Below are positions 17,775-27,023 of a stretch of DNA of 64,000 bases, one piece after another. Numbering within the stretch: the first letter of the stretch is position 1; the number at the start of each line of letters is the position of its first letter. Both the position numbers and the translations under genes were made by a program. The notes below the pieces were generated by a model. The model made no database searches, was not told where the DNA came from, and saw nothing but the letters and a program-made list of their open reading frames with translations. Origin of the DNA: JBBQLG01 sp964251665 (GTDB lineage: Bacteria; Bacteroidota; Bacteroidia; Cytophagales; Spirosomataceae); NCBI GenBank assembly GCA_964251665.1, contig CAXUKO010000004.1:1-64000 (forward strand), read 5' to 3'.

Positions 17775-18668
17775 CTACACGCTAATCTTCTGCAAATTCC
17801 TGTAGCTGGTGGCGATGGCTTCCAGCGGAGGATTCTGACATACATCCTGCTCCACGAAATAATGCGTCATACCGGCTGACTTACGGGCGTCGAAGATGCG
17901 CTGGAAATTGATCGAACCCGTACCGACTTCGGCAAATTCCCGTTTTTCGGTTTTCGCCATATCCTTCACGTGCCAGAGCGGGTACCGGCCGGGGTCTTTC
18001 TTGAACAGTTCCACCGGGTCTTTACCGGCAAACGTAGCCCAGTAAATATCCAGTTCGAGCTTAACCAGCTTCGCGTCGGTTTGCTTCAGAATCATGTCGT
18101 AGGGCAGCTGGCCATCCAGTTCTTTAAATTCAAAATCGTGGTTGTGGTAGGCAAACTGAATACCACTCGCCTTGCACGCTTCGGCCGACCGGTTAAACAA
18201 CTCGATGTGGCGTTTGTAGTCGTCGATTTTGGTGCGCTCCTGCGGGAACAAATACGCCCAGACCATGTATTTCTGACCGGCAACAGCCGCATCCTCAACG
18301 GCCCGCTTCCATACGTCAGACTGAGACTTGGTATCTTTGGCGTCTTTAAACAGGCCGCTATTGTAGTGGCCGCTCGGCGTGGATAGACCGAGACTTTTCA
18401 GAAAAGCCGTGTACTCTTTGGCCGTTTTGCCGAAGAATTTACCGTCGGCGTACCCAAAGGACTCAACTTCTTTATACCCAATTTCGGCTACTTTCTTCAG
18501 GGTACCGTCCGGGTCTTTGCCCATCGCTTCCCGGAGCGTATACAACTGCAAACCCGGATTGCTGGGAGCCTTTGCGAACAGATCCGTCTTTGATAACAGA
18601 GCGGCCGAAGTAGCCAGCGCACCGGCCTTCAGAAACTGCTGGCGGGAAATTTTTTCGGAATAAAACAT
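17775..18668 (-). CDS. Sugar phosphate isomerase/epimerase-like TIM barrel, exported
   Basis: The 297-residue protein starts with a Tat-like or Sec leader (SRQQFLKAGALATSAALLSK) and continues as an AP-endonuclease-2-type TIM barrel: PGLQLYTLREAMGKDPDGTL, YKEVESFGYADG, FAYHNHDFEF (metal ligands), KLELDIYWATFAGKDP and the final YFVEQDV. Proteins of this type with Tat leaders often sit beside GMC oxidoreductases and act on 3-keto sugars. The same arrangement follows here, but the exact substrate is unknown. Confidence 0.82.
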   Translation of the reverse strand: MFYSEKISRQQFLKAGALATSAALLSKTDLFAKAPSNPGLQLYTLREAMGKDPDGTLKKVAEIGYKEVESFGYADGKFFGKTAKEYTAFLKSLGLSTPSGHYNSGLFKDAKDTKSQSDVWKRAVEDAAVAGQKYMVWAYLFPQERTKIDDYKRHIELFNRSAEACKASGIQFAYHNHDFEFKELDGQLPYDMILKQTDAKLVKLELDIYWATFAGKDPVELFKKDPGRYPLWHVKDMAKTEKREFAEVGTGSINFQRIFDARKSAGMTHYFVEQDVCQNPPLEAIATSYRNLQKISV

Positions 18669-18718
18669 GATTGGGAAAAGAGTTTAAAACAGTCAATAGA
18701 AAAGCAATGTGGTGCCGG

Positions 18719-20284
18719 TTATTTACCCGTAGCCGGTGCCGAAGGTACTGCATCTGAATTGCTGATAAAAGCAATCCGCTTGCTGTCCGGCGACCAGGAT
18801 GGGGTGTTAATTGTTCCCTGCCCCCCATAAACGTATGCAATTACCACGGGTTTAGCCGGTTTAGGACCATCAACCGGAAACAGACGGAGGTAAACCCGCT
18901 TGTAAAACGGATGATCGTCGGGCTTAACATCCTGACCGAACGACAGCATAACGATGGATTTGCCATCCGGCGATATATGCGGAAACCAGTTATTGTACTC
19001 ATCGTCGGTGATCTGTTCCTGATCGCTGCCGTCGGGCTTCATCCGCCAGATCTGCATCAGGCCGCTGCGGGTTGAATTGAAGTAAATGTACTTGCCGTCC
19101 GGAGTATACTCGGGGCCATCATCCAGACCCTTTGCTGTTGTTAGGCGTTTTTCCGGCCCACCTGCCGACGGTACCGTATAGATATCGTACTCATTATTGC
19201 GCTGACCCGTAAAGGCGAGGGTTTTGTTATCCGGCGACCAGCCATGAAAATAAGAGTGGCCAACCGGGGTAATCTGTTTAGGCGTACCACCCGTTACCGG
19301 CACCGTATAGACAACGGATTTATTATCAGAGACCGGGCTGCTACTGCTGATAGCCAGCATTTTACCGCCAAACGACAGGGCGTGGTCGTTGTTATTGTTG
19401 GTGACGGGGGCGGTATTCAGCAGCGTTGGCGTACGTTTAGCCAGATCGAAGCGGTAGAGTAAGCCCTCGCTGTTGTAGATCAGCGTTTTATTATCCGGTG
19501 TCCAGTTCGGAGCCTGTAAGGACTTGGGCGACTGATAGATGATCTTACGTTCGCCCGTAGCCACCTCCATCAGTTCGAGGTTGCTGCCAAGGTACTGTTT
19601 GTAAGGCACTAACTTGTCACCGGCGGGTACAATGATTCGGACGTTGTGAAAGGTAGCTTTTTCGGATACGTTAGGGTTGTGCGAACACACGAACAGGCCC
19701 ACGTACACGTCATCACCTAAGGCCAGATCGGTCACCTGCGTGTTCACGTACGTTTCGCCCTTATGCGCCACCGACATGGTAAACGTATTTCCTTTTCGCT
19801 CCAACTGAACGACATCGGCAGCCGTCAGGGTAGATTTGGACTCTTCGGTAGTGCCGCCCGTAGTGCGTCGGTATTGCAGTGAGGTAAGCCCGTCGCCATG
19901 AACGGCGGCATTGATATGCGTAGAACCGGAGTCTAACGAAGAGCGTACCATCCAGCCCCATTTGCGATGCGGGTCAACGCCTTTGCCCAGTAGCTTGCCA
20001 CTGGTTTGCACGATAAAGTCGCCTTTCATGCGTTTCCAGACGAACCGGAACTCATCGTGCGTACCCCAGATGTTGGTACCAGACCCTTCGATGGTATAGT
20101 CCTGACGGTCGGCATTGTACGTTGCTGATCCCGGCCGCTTTACGTTGCCAACATCGGTCTGGCCATCGAAGCCGCCAACGGAACCTGAACGCTGGGCTAT
20201 GGCCCAGCCAGAAAGAATTATGAGCAAACCGGCACCACCAAAAAGCGCACGAATTGCCCGGATGCCAACATGGGTGACATTCAT
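18719..20284 (-). CDS. Secreted protein with concanavalin-like N-domain and TolB-type beta-propeller
   Basis: After an N-terminal hydrophobic leader (residues about 1-31), residues about 35-215 resemble the DUF1349/regulation-of-enolase concanavalin-like fold (FRFVWKRMKGDFIVQTSGKL, WGWMVRSSLDSGSTHINAAV). Residues about 240-500 carry at least five PD40/TolB propeller repeats of the pattern APNWTPDNKTLIYNS, HGWSPDNKTLAFTG, PEYTPDGKYIYFNS, FPHISPDGKSIVMLS and PSWSPDSKRIAFIS. It is periplasmic or exported and probably a binding or scaffold protein for carbohydrate or protein. It lies 50 bases upstream of the isomerase gene in the same direction. Confidence 0.82.
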   Translation of the reverse strand: MNVTHVGIRAIRALFGGAGLLIILSGWAIAQRSGSVGGFDGQTDVGNVKRPGSATYNADRQDYTIEGSGTNIWGTHDEFRFVWKRMKGDFIVQTSGKLLGKGVDPHRKWGWMVRSSLDSGSTHINAAVHGDGLTSLQYRRTTGGTTEESKSTLTAADVVQLERKGNTFTMSVAHKGETYVNTQVTDLALGDDVYVGLFVCSHNPNVSEKATFHNVRIIVPAGDKLVPYKQYLGSNLELMEVATGERKIIYQSPKSLQAPNWTPDNKTLIYNSEGLLYRFDLAKRTPTLLNTAPVTNNNNDHALSFGGKMLAISSSSPVSDNKSVVYTVPVTGGTPKQITPVGHSYFHGWSPDNKTLAFTGQRNNEYDIYTVPSAGGPEKRLTTAKGLDDGPEYTPDGKYIYFNSTRSGLMQIWRMKPDGSDQEQITDDEYNNWFPHISPDGKSIVMLSFGQDVKPDDHPFYKRVYLRLFPVDGPKPAKPVVIAYVYGGQGTINTPSWSPDSKRIAFISNSDAVPSAPATGK

Positions 20285-20325
20285 ATTAGTAAGAAGAGTT
20301 AAGGGTAAGGAATAGTAAAGTCAAA

Positions 20326-20354
20326 AAAACGGAAGGCAATTTGCCTTCCGTTTT
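20326..20354 (-). terminator. Rho-independent terminator after the GMC gene
   Basis: AAAACGGAAGGCAA (20326-20339) pairs with the inverted copy at 20341-20354. Read on the minus strand the stem ends in seven T residues. It follows the GMC stop at 20357 by three bases and splits that operon from the propeller gene. Confidence 0.85.
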
Positions 20355-20356
20355 AC

Positions 20357-22069
20357 TTAGAGCGTCAGTTTTTTCATCTCCTTCACCGCGTAATCAACCG
20401 CCCGGGCTGTCAAAGCCATGTAAGTCAGCGATGGGTTTTGGGTCGAGGTAGAGGTCATGCAGGCCCCATCCGTCACAAACACGTTTTTCACCTGATGCAG
20501 TTGATTGTGAGCGTTCAGGATGGATGTTTTGGGGTCTTTACCCATCCGGGCACCGCCCATCTCGTGAATGTCCAGACCCGGTGCCTGTTTTGAGTCGCGG
20601 GTTCTGATGTTGGTGAATCCGGCTGCCGTAAACATCTCCGTGAGCTGTTCGTGGTAATCCTTGATCATCTTCTCGTCGTTGTCGTCATAGGCAATCGAGA
20701 AGCGGAGTTGCGGAATACCAAACGGGTCTTTTTTTGACGAGTCAAGCGCGACAAAGTTGGTTTCCTTCGGAATAGTCTCGCCCATCATGTGCGAACCAAC
20801 GCGCCAGCCGCCTAACTTGGGTGTAAGCAGATTCTGTTTCAGATCGGCACCTACCCCCTCCTGATTGGGATACGACACCCGATTCGCCGAGAAGCCGGCT
20901 GCATAGCCACGCAGAAAATCGGTTTCCTGCTTTTCTACGTTGCGGAACCGGGGAATATAGGGACTATTGGGTCGTTTTCCCTCCGTAGTAGAATCCAGGA
21001 AACCGTCATACTCTGCCGAGATACCCGCCCGATAATTGTGGAAGGCGACGTATTTGCCCAGCACCCCACTGTCGTTGCCGAGTCCGTTCGGGAACCGGTG
21101 CGAGGTGGAGTTGAGCAGGACCAGATTAGTATTGATAGCCGCTGCATTCACGAAGATAATGCGGGCGTAGAACTCCATCATCTGCTTCGTTTTGGCGTCG
21201 ACCACCCGAACGCCGGTCGCTTTACCCAGCTTCTCGTCGTAGATAATACTGTGTACGACGGAATCGGGACGCAGGGTCATCTTGCCCGAGCGGGCGGCCC
21301 AGGGCATCGTCGAGGCATTGCTGCTGAAATAGCCGCCGTAGGGACAGCCGCGCTCGCAGATGGTCCGGCGCTGACATTGTGCCCGGCCCTGCTGCGTATG
21401 GATGGGTTTGGGTTCGGTAATGTGAGCCGCCCGACCCATAATGACGTGCCGGTCTTTGTATTTCCCGGCTACCTGCTTGCTGAAATAACTCTCGACGCAG
21501 TTCCACTCATGGGGTGGCAGAAACTCGCCGTCCGGCAGCGTCGCCAAGCCGTCTTTGTTTCCCGAAATACCTGCGAATTTCTCCACGTAGCTATACCAGG
21601 GGGCTACATCTTTATAACGAATCGGCCAGTCGACCGAAAAGCCATCGCGGGCGGGCCCCTGAAAATCATAGTCGCTCCACCGCTGAGTCTGCCGCGCCCA
21701 CATCAGGGATTTACCGCCAACCTGATAGCCCCGAATCCAGTCGAAGGGTTTCTCCTGCACGTAAGGATGTTCGGCGTCTTTCACGAAGAACTGCTCGGTG
21801 CCTTCGTAAAAAGCGTAGCATTTGCTGATGATCGGGTTGGCCTGCCGAACCTCCTGCGTGAGCTGGTTGCGGTGCTCAAACTCCCAGGGATTTTTCATGC
21901 CACTGGGATAGTCGATAATGTGCTTCACGTCGCGGCCCCGTTCCAGCACCAGCGTTCTAAGGCCCTTATCGGTTAATTCTTTGGCCGCCCAGCCCCCGCT
22001 GATACCTGATCCGACAACGATAGCATCGTAAGTATTGGCCTTTTTGGCATCTATAGCAAAATTAGACAT
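20357..22069 (-). CDS. GMC-family FAD oxidoreductase (sugar dehydrogenase large subunit type)
   Basis: The 570-residue product has the Rossmann FAD motif YDAIVVGSGISGGWAAKEL with LVLERG, the GGKSLMWARQTQRW block, a CXXR-CXXGCPYGG cysteine cluster (CQRRTICERGCPYGG), and the C-terminal HEMGGARMGKDPKTS...FVTDGACMTSTSTQNPSLTYMALTARA with the active-site His and Asn region. Such enzymes pair with the gluconate 2-dehydrogenase subunit 3 family and pass electrons to cytochromes or quinone. Some oxidise glucosides at C3. The partner is encoded immediately upstream (2 bases apart). Confidence 0.9.
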   Translation of the reverse strand: MSNFAIDAKKANTYDAIVVGSGISGGWAAKELTDKGLRTLVLERGRDVKHIIDYPSGMKNPWEFEHRNQLTQEVRQANPIISKCYAFYEGTEQFFVKDAEHPYVQEKPFDWIRGYQVGGKSLMWARQTQRWSDYDFQGPARDGFSVDWPIRYKDVAPWYSYVEKFAGISGNKDGLATLPDGEFLPPHEWNCVESYFSKQVAGKYKDRHVIMGRAAHITEPKPIHTQQGRAQCQRRTICERGCPYGGYFSSNASTMPWAARSGKMTLRPDSVVHSIIYDEKLGKATGVRVVDAKTKQMMEFYARIIFVNAAAINTNLVLLNSTSHRFPNGLGNDSGVLGKYVAFHNYRAGISAEYDGFLDSTTEGKRPNSPYIPRFRNVEKQETDFLRGYAAGFSANRVSYPNQEGVGADLKQNLLTPKLGGWRVGSHMMGETIPKETNFVALDSSKKDPFGIPQLRFSIAYDDNDEKMIKDYHEQLTEMFTAAGFTNIRTRDSKQAPGLDIHEMGGARMGKDPKTSILNAHNQLHQVKNVFVTDGACMTSTSTQNPSLTYMALTARAVDYAVKEMKKLTL

Positions 22070-22071
22070 GA

Positions 22072-22614
22072 TTACTTGGTTGATGAGGTTGACGAAGTGG
22101 CCTTGGATGCAACGGGTACACAGCCGTGGTAATACCCCGGAGCCATCTGGAAGTGAGTCAGGTTGGTCATAACGTACTCGGTCGTCATGTACCCACGAAC
22201 GGTCAGGCCCTTAACTAAGCCGTAAAAGGCTTTTTGCTGCGGGTCAGTTGAGGTTGACAACGCTTTTACCAGTTCCAGCCGCTCGGCCGGGGTGCTGTCG
22301 ACGAATGACTTGCCGGTGGCTTTCTTTGCCAACTCATCAACCATCGTCAGGCCATCGGTAAAGGTTGTTTGCGCCGTTTTGTCGTAGCAGTCGGCCACCA
22401 TCCGCTGAACGAACCGGTTAACGCCCAGGGTTTTGGCACCCGGCGTGGCGGTAGTTGGGATTATGGTTTCGACAAATTCGGCCAGCAGGGCATCAGCCGC
22501 CGGTGGCAACGTTGGCTCAATAGCGGTTCGGCTCCAGCCATTGGCCCAGGCTGGGAGAGCGGCCAGCCCGAGGGCCGCCGTTGCCATGTGTTTAAGGGCG
22601 ATGCGTCTTTCCAC
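22072..22614 (-). CDS. Gluconate 2-dehydrogenase subunit 3 family protein
   Basis: The 180-residue protein has an N-terminal Tat-like leader (MERRIALKHMATAALGLAALPAWA) and the family core ADALLAEFVETIIPTTATPGAKTLGVNRFVQRMVADCYD, with YMTTEYVMTNLTHFQMAPGYYHGC at the end. It is the small, exported partner of the GMC dehydrogenase encoded just downstream and probably carries it through the Tat system. A TAAATTTG box on the minus strand (22675-22682) could be its promoter element, but no -33 box was seen. Confidence 0.87.
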   Translation of the reverse strand: MERRIALKHMATAALGLAALPAWANGWSRTAIEPTLPPAADALLAEFVETIIPTTATPGAKTLGVNRFVQRMVADCYDKTAQTTFTDGLTMVDELAKKATGKSFVDSTPAERLELVKALSTSTDPQQKAFYGLVKGLTVRGYMTTEYVMTNLTHFQMAPGYYHGCVPVASKATSSTSSTK

Positions 22615-23127
22615 AACGAAGCATTGGGTTTATGTTTCTGCCGGGCGGTAACCCGGAGACAGAAAATACGGGAACAAATTTACAAACGGTAATCAGAAGG
22701 GGACTAATACTTTTTTGACGTTCTCTGTACCCTAACGGTGACGGATTGTACGTAAATAAAAAAGCTTTACTAGTCAAATAGTTCGTTTTTAACACAAATT
22801 AAACCTCAAATACTCATAAAAGCCCGGTTCGCTCTCAGTTGTGTCACTTAGCGCTACCGCTACCAATTGATTTAAGGCCTGCCGTTCCTCATGCGCGAGT
22901 AGGGACGCTTTTAGCCGGGCTGTCTGTCATTATCTCAAAACCCATTTTAAACCGCCATACCGGGGTTTTGGCCATCAGGAGCGGGGAGAACAACCGATCA
23001 ACTTTTGGCGAGATATTGATTATGGAATGAAAAAATTCTGTAATCGTTTAAACGCCCCTTATTCGGTCATCAATGAATTCTGTGGCTACTGCCGGAGCAT
23101 ATCTGATTACATTCATAATCAGTTTAT
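22615..23127. other. 513-base intergenic stretch, no gene supported
   Basis: AT-rich sequence upstream of the dehydrogenase operon and downstream of the carboxylase gene. Small open frames here have no recognisable features, and no terminator-like hairpin was found after the carboxylase stop. A possible -7 box for the minus-strand operon is at 22675-22682. Confidence 0.5.
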
Positions 23128-24714
23128 TTACAACGGAATATTGCCGTGCTTTTTCTTTGGCAACGTGGCCACTTTGTTTTCCAGCATCTTGAACGCCCGG
23201 ATGAGTTTCTGCCGGGTTTCGCCGGGCATGATTACTTCGTCGATGTAACCCCGGTGGGCGGCCCGGTAGGGGTTGGCAAACTTCTCGGTGTACTCCTGCA
23301 CCTTCTCCTGTAACCTGGCTGCCGGGTCGGCGGCTTCGGCGATTTCGCGTTTGAAAATGATTTCGGCGGCACCACCAGCACCCATCACCGCAATCTCGGC
23401 ACCGGGCCAGGCGTAGTTCATGTCAGCACCGATGTGTTTGGAGTTCATCACATCGTAAGCCCCGCCGTAGGCTTTGCGGGTGATGACTGTAACGCGGGGA
23501 ACGGTAGCCTCACAAAAGGCGTAGAGGAGTTTTGCGCCGTTTGTGATGATGCCATTCCACTCCTGATCGGTACCCGGCAGAAAGCCCGGCACGTCTTCCA
23601 GCACCAGCAGCGGGATATTGAACGAGTCGCAGAAGCGGACAAACCGCGCGGCCTTGGTGCTTGCATGAATATCCAGTACCCCCGCCAGCACGGCGGGTTG
23701 ATTGCCGACTACACCAATACTGCGACCCGCGATCCGGGCGAAACCAACAACAATGTTCTCGGCAAAGTTGGTATGTACTTCCTGAAAACTACCCGTATCA
23801 ACCAGTTCGTCAATTACTTCCCGCATGTCGTACGGCTGATTCGGGTTGTCGGGGATGATGGAATCAAGTTTCGGTCGGCTCTCGTTCTGAACCTCATAGG
23901 CCAGCATTGGCGGCTCGTCTTCGCAGTTTTGGGGAACATAACTCAGCAGTTGCTTGATCTGCTGAATACAGGCAACTTCGTTTTCGCAGGCAAAGTGCGT
24001 TACGCCCGACTTGGTGCTGTGGGTAGAAGCCCCGCCGAGTTCTTCGGCCGTAACTTCTTCGTGCGTCACCGTTTTCACCACATTGGGGCCGGTCACAAAC
24101 ATATAACTGGTACGCTCGACCATGAAAATGAAGTCGGTGATGGCGGGGGAGTAAACCGCCCCACCCGCGCAGGGACCCATTACGGCCGAAATTTGCGGTA
24201 CTACGCCGGAGGCCCTGGTGTTACGGTAAAAAATGTCAGCATAGCCCGCCAGCGACAATACCCCTTCCTGAATCCGGGCACCACCCGAGTCGTTCAACCC
24301 GACAATGGGCGCGCCGTTCTGCATGGCCAGATCCATGATCTTACAGATTTTTTCGGCATGTGTTTCCGACAAAGCTCCGCCAAATACTGTAAAATCCTGC
24401 GCAAAAACGTACGTCAGCCGACCGTTGATGGTACCATACCCTGTGACGACGCCATCGCCGAGGTAGTGTTCTTTATCAAGCCCAAAATCTTTGGTGCGGT
24501 GCATTACAAACTTACCGATTTCCTCAAAGGAGCCTTCGTCCATAAGCAGGGCGATGCGTTCGCGGGCGGTGAGTTTACCTTTCTTGTGTTGAGCATCAAT
24601 GCGGTGCTGACCACCGCCCAGTTCCGCTTCGGCGTTTTTTCGGGCGAGCAATTCTGTTTTGGCGGGTTGGTTAAGCGCAGTAGGTTCCGTATCGGGATGT
24701 GCTTCAGTCTGCAT
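23128..24714 (-). CDS. pccB: Acyl-CoA (propionyl-/methylmalonyl-CoA) carboxylase carboxyltransferase beta subunit
   Basis: The 528-residue protein has both carboxyltransferase halves: DGVVTGYGTINGRLTYVFAQDFTVFGGALSE, GAPIVGLNDSGGARIQEGV, and GPCAGGAVYSPAITDFIFMV in the N half, then VVGNQPAVLAGVLD, LVLEDVPGFLPGTDQE and RKAYGGAYDVMNSKHIGAD in the C half. It transfers CO2 from carboxybiotin to propionyl-CoA or a related acyl-CoA. Biotin carboxylase and carrier genes are not adjacent. The substrate is not certain; methylmalonyl-CoA decarboxylase alpha chains are close relatives. Confidence 0.88.
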   Translation of the reverse strand: MQTEAHPDTEPTALNQPAKTELLARKNAEAELGGGQHRIDAQHKKGKLTARERIALLMDEGSFEEIGKFVMHRTKDFGLDKEHYLGDGVVTGYGTINGRLTYVFAQDFTVFGGALSETHAEKICKIMDLAMQNGAPIVGLNDSGGARIQEGVLSLAGYADIFYRNTRASGVVPQISAVMGPCAGGAVYSPAITDFIFMVERTSYMFVTGPNVVKTVTHEEVTAEELGGASTHSTKSGVTHFACENEVACIQQIKQLLSYVPQNCEDEPPMLAYEVQNESRPKLDSIIPDNPNQPYDMREVIDELVDTGSFQEVHTNFAENIVVGFARIAGRSIGVVGNQPAVLAGVLDIHASTKAARFVRFCDSFNIPLLVLEDVPGFLPGTDQEWNGIITNGAKLLYAFCEATVPRVTVITRKAYGGAYDVMNSKHIGADMNYAWPGAEIAVMGAGGAAEIIFKREIAEAADPAARLQEKVQEYTEKFANPYRAAHRGYIDEVIMPGETRQKLIRAFKMLENKVATLPKKKHGNIPL

Positions 24715-24743
24715 GGAGTCGGTTTGTACAAAATCAGTATGGA

Positions 24744-24771
24744 CAAAGTTAATTTTTCTTTGCGATTACAA
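24744..24771 (-). promoter_or_regulatory. Predicted promoter of the carboxylase gene
   Basis: On the minus strand TTG (24771-24769), a 17-base spacer and TAACTTTG (24751-24744) match the Bacteroidota pattern, about 30 bases from the start codon. The spacer is slightly shorter than the usual 19-20. Confidence 0.5.
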
Positions 24772-24819
24772 CCGTTAGGATTGTTTCTGTATCCTCAATC
24801 TATCCTATATCCCGCCCAT

Positions 24820-25548
24820 ATGCCCCGTCTGGTTCACTGCCTGTGTTTGATTCTGCTCGGTACTACTGTTCTGGCGCAGGAGACTGCCATTCCCTACGAA
24901 CGTCGGGCCGCTGTTATTCTAAAACTGGCACCTTTATGGTTACTGGATGCCGATCCTGCTCTAGCGGGTGCACTGGAGATTCGGACGGGCCCTAAAACAT
25001 CAGTACAGGCGGAGTTTGGTTATGGCCGTCCGGGCTGGGGTAATCTGAGAAGTATGGGTGAGCATGCCGGTACCTGGCGGATGAAGGCAGAAATGCGGTT
25101 CTACCGAAATCGTTACCGGACGAATCCGAAAAAGAACATTCAGGTATCAACCACGTATCCGCTGGGGAACTACTGGGCTATTGAAGCCTACACCAAACTG
25201 CTCAATGTGGATCATAGCTGGACGTATTACACGGTGGGTGATCCCTTGAAACCCATGCCACTGGCTGAGACACAACATACGCTGATTCGGCGAAACAGTC
25301 TGACCCTGAGCGGCAAAGTAGGGAGACAGTTTGGCTGGACGGACAACGCGCATCAGGGCACTGCCCGATTGCTGTGGGATGTCTACGCCGGTGTTGGTAT
25401 TCGACTAACTCACCAGTCCAACGCCGATGACTGGCAGTCACCGGGCTACGCAGAAAGCTTCAGGGGTATGTTTAATCGGTTCAATACCAACGGATTTAGT
25501 ATCGCGCCCACCCTAACGGCCGGCATAAAACTCGCGTTTGCCCTGTAA
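24820..25548 (+). CDS. DUF3575-like outer-membrane beta-barrel protein
   Basis: The 242-residue protein starts at ATG 24820 with a signal peptide (MPRLVHCLCLILLGTTVLAQ). The same frame is open far upstream only because it runs antisense through the carboxylase gene. The body is rich in alternating aromatic strands (LEIRTGPKTSVQAEFGYGRPGW, GNYWAIEAYTKLLNVDHSWTYY, GRQFGW, DVYAGVGIRL) and ends SIAPTLTAGIKLAFAL, the barrel-closing strand. It resembles the protein at 27020-27763, so the two flank an LVIVD lipoprotein pair. Function unknown. Confidence 0.75.
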   Translation: MPRLVHCLCLILLGTTVLAQETAIPYERRAAVILKLAPLWLLDADPALAGALEIRTGPKTSVQAEFGYGRPGWGNLRSMGEHAGTWRMKAEMRFYRNRYRTNPKKNIQVSTTYPLGNYWAIEAYTKLLNVDHSWTYYTVGDPLKPMPLAETQHTLIRRNSLTLSGKVGRQFGWTDNAHQGTARLLWDVYAGVGIRLTHQSNADDWQSPGYAESFRGMFNRFNTNGFSIAPTLTAGIKLAFAL

Positions 25549-25716
25549 AAGAATGAATGTGGCAGGCAACCGGGTATCGGCATTAGCGGGCCGGTTTTCA
25601 TAAATGCAACGGAGCTGGCGGCTTTGACTACATGAACGGCCATTAATTTTTTGACTGAATTCCAACGGTTTGTCCCAACAGTGTATCTTAAACCCATAAA
25701 CTCGTTTCCTTACGAC

Positions 25717-26265
25717 ATGCTGCATCAATTACCACTGTTTCGGGGCTTGGCTTTGTGCCTGTTCTGGCTGTTGCTGTACGGTTGTAATCGACCCCAACCC
25801 GCACCCGAACCAACCGACAAACGAAACGGATACCGGCCCGTATACCTGGATAGTAAGCAGACGCAGACTGTTGATGTCCGGTCTCCACAACCGTTGCAAA
25901 AGCCCGGCAAGATTTACGTCCGGGGTGGTTACCTGCTCATTAACGAGCGAAATAAAGGTATCCATGTGATCGACAACCGGGACCTGACAAACCCCGTTGC
26001 CGTAGCGTTTATTGCTATTCCGGGCAACTCCGATATGGCGCTGAAAGACAGTACCCTCTTTGTTAATAGTGGCGTCGATCTGCTGGCGCTGAATATCAGC
26101 GATCCGGCCCATATCAAACTGGCCAAACGGCTCGGTCAGGTATTGCCTCCTATGGAATCGCACCCGGCCGCTACCAACGTCTGGTTCGAGTGCGCCGACC
26201 CCGCCAAAGGTACTCTGATTGGCTGGGAACCCGCCCAGCTTACCGAGCCAAAATGCTACCGCTAA
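25717..26265 (+). CDS. LVIVD-type lipoprotein
   Basis: From ATG 25717 the 182-residue protein begins with a lipoprotein leader and lipobox (LLLYGC, Cys about residue 21). The body has LVIVD-like propeller repeats: RGGYLLINERNKGIHVIDNRDLTNP, and DSTLFVNSGVDLLALNISDPAHIKL. It is shorter than a full propeller, ending in a Cys-containing tail. It is followed after 14 bases by a second lipoprotein of the same kind, so the pair may act together in the envelope. Function unknown. Confidence 0.75.
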   Translation: MLHQLPLFRGLALCLFWLLLYGCNRPQPAPEPTDKRNGYRPVYLDSKQTQTVDVRSPQPLQKPGKIYVRGGYLLINERNKGIHVIDNRDLTNPVAVAFIAIPGNSDMALKDSTLFVNSGVDLLALNISDPAHIKLAKRLGQVLPPMESHPAATNVWFECADPAKGTLIGWEPAQLTEPKCYR

Positions 26266-26279
26266 CCTATTTCCGCTTC

Positions 26280-27023
26280 ATGAAAAACGGCTACCAATTC
26301 ATACTGCTGCTAATCCTGACTGCCTGCCAGAAAGATGCCGGTGTGCCGGTGTTGGGTACGGGTACCGGAACGGGCGGGTCTACAGCCCGGTTCACGACTG
26401 TCGCCGATCAATTGTATGTGTTGTCGCGTCAGCAACTCGTCACCTACGACACCCGGTCGGGCACCAACCCCGTACCAACGAGTACCATCGACCTTGGCGT
26501 TTCGCCCGAAACAATCTTTCCGTTCGGCGACTACCTGCTGTTGGGTACGCCAACGGGCATGCTCATCTACGACCGCAGCACTGACCCCGGCCGACCGGCT
26601 TACGTATCGAAATACCAGCATCTGAGCAGTTGCGACCCGGTAGTCGCGCAGGGGCGGTACGCGTACGCAACGCTGAGTAGTGGCAGTCCCTGCCGGTGGG
26701 GGCAGAATCAACTGGATGTAATTGATATCAGCGATATTAAAAATCCCCGCGTCGTTCGCAGCATCTCCCTCACCAATCCACAGGGGCTGGGCGTCGATGG
26801 AGCCGTGCTTTTTGTGGGCGAAGGTGACTACGGGATGCGGGTATTCGACATCACGAATCCGGTGTTTCCCAAAGAAACACTGTACCTGAAAGATGTAAAG
26901 ACCTACGATGTGATTCCGACGCAAAAGGTGCTGGTCGTGACCGGGCTCGATGGCGTTTACCAGTATTCGTACCAGAACCCAACCGACCTGAAACTACTTA
27001 GCAAACTGTCCGTTCAGCCATGA
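26280..27023 (+). CDS. LVIVD-repeat lipoprotein
   Basis: From ATG 26280 the 247-residue product has the lipobox LLLILTAC (Cys about residue 15) and propeller-like repeats: ADQLYVLSRQQLVTYDTRSG, GDYLLLGTPTGMLIYDRSTD, QNQLDVIDISDIKNPRVVRS and AVLFVGEGDYGMRVFDITNP. LVIVD proteins are surface beta-propellers of unknown role. Its stop overlaps the start of the next gene by four bases (ATGA at 27020-27023), so the two are translated together. Confidence 0.8.
   Translation: MKNGYQFILLLILTACQKDAGVPVLGTGTGTGGSTARFTTVADQLYVLSRQQLVTYDTRSGTNPVPTSTIDLGVSPETIFPFGDYLLLGTPTGMLIYDRSTDPGRPAYVSKYQHLSSCDPVVAQGRYAYATLSSGSPCRWGQNQLDVIDISDIKNPRVVRSISLTNPQGLGVDGAVLFVGEGDYGMRVFDITNPVFPKETLYLKDVKTYDVIPTQKVLVVTGLDGVYQYSYQNPTDLKLLSKLSVQP

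Noticed and set aside
21038..21976. 312-residue plus-strand frame
   Set aside because: It lies entirely opposite the GMC oxidoreductase, which is certain from its FAD and CPYGG motifs.
23434..24819. Long plus-strand frame joined to the barrel gene at 24820
   Set aside because: It runs antisense through the carboxylase gene, whose motifs are complete; the real gene starts with a signal peptide at 24820.
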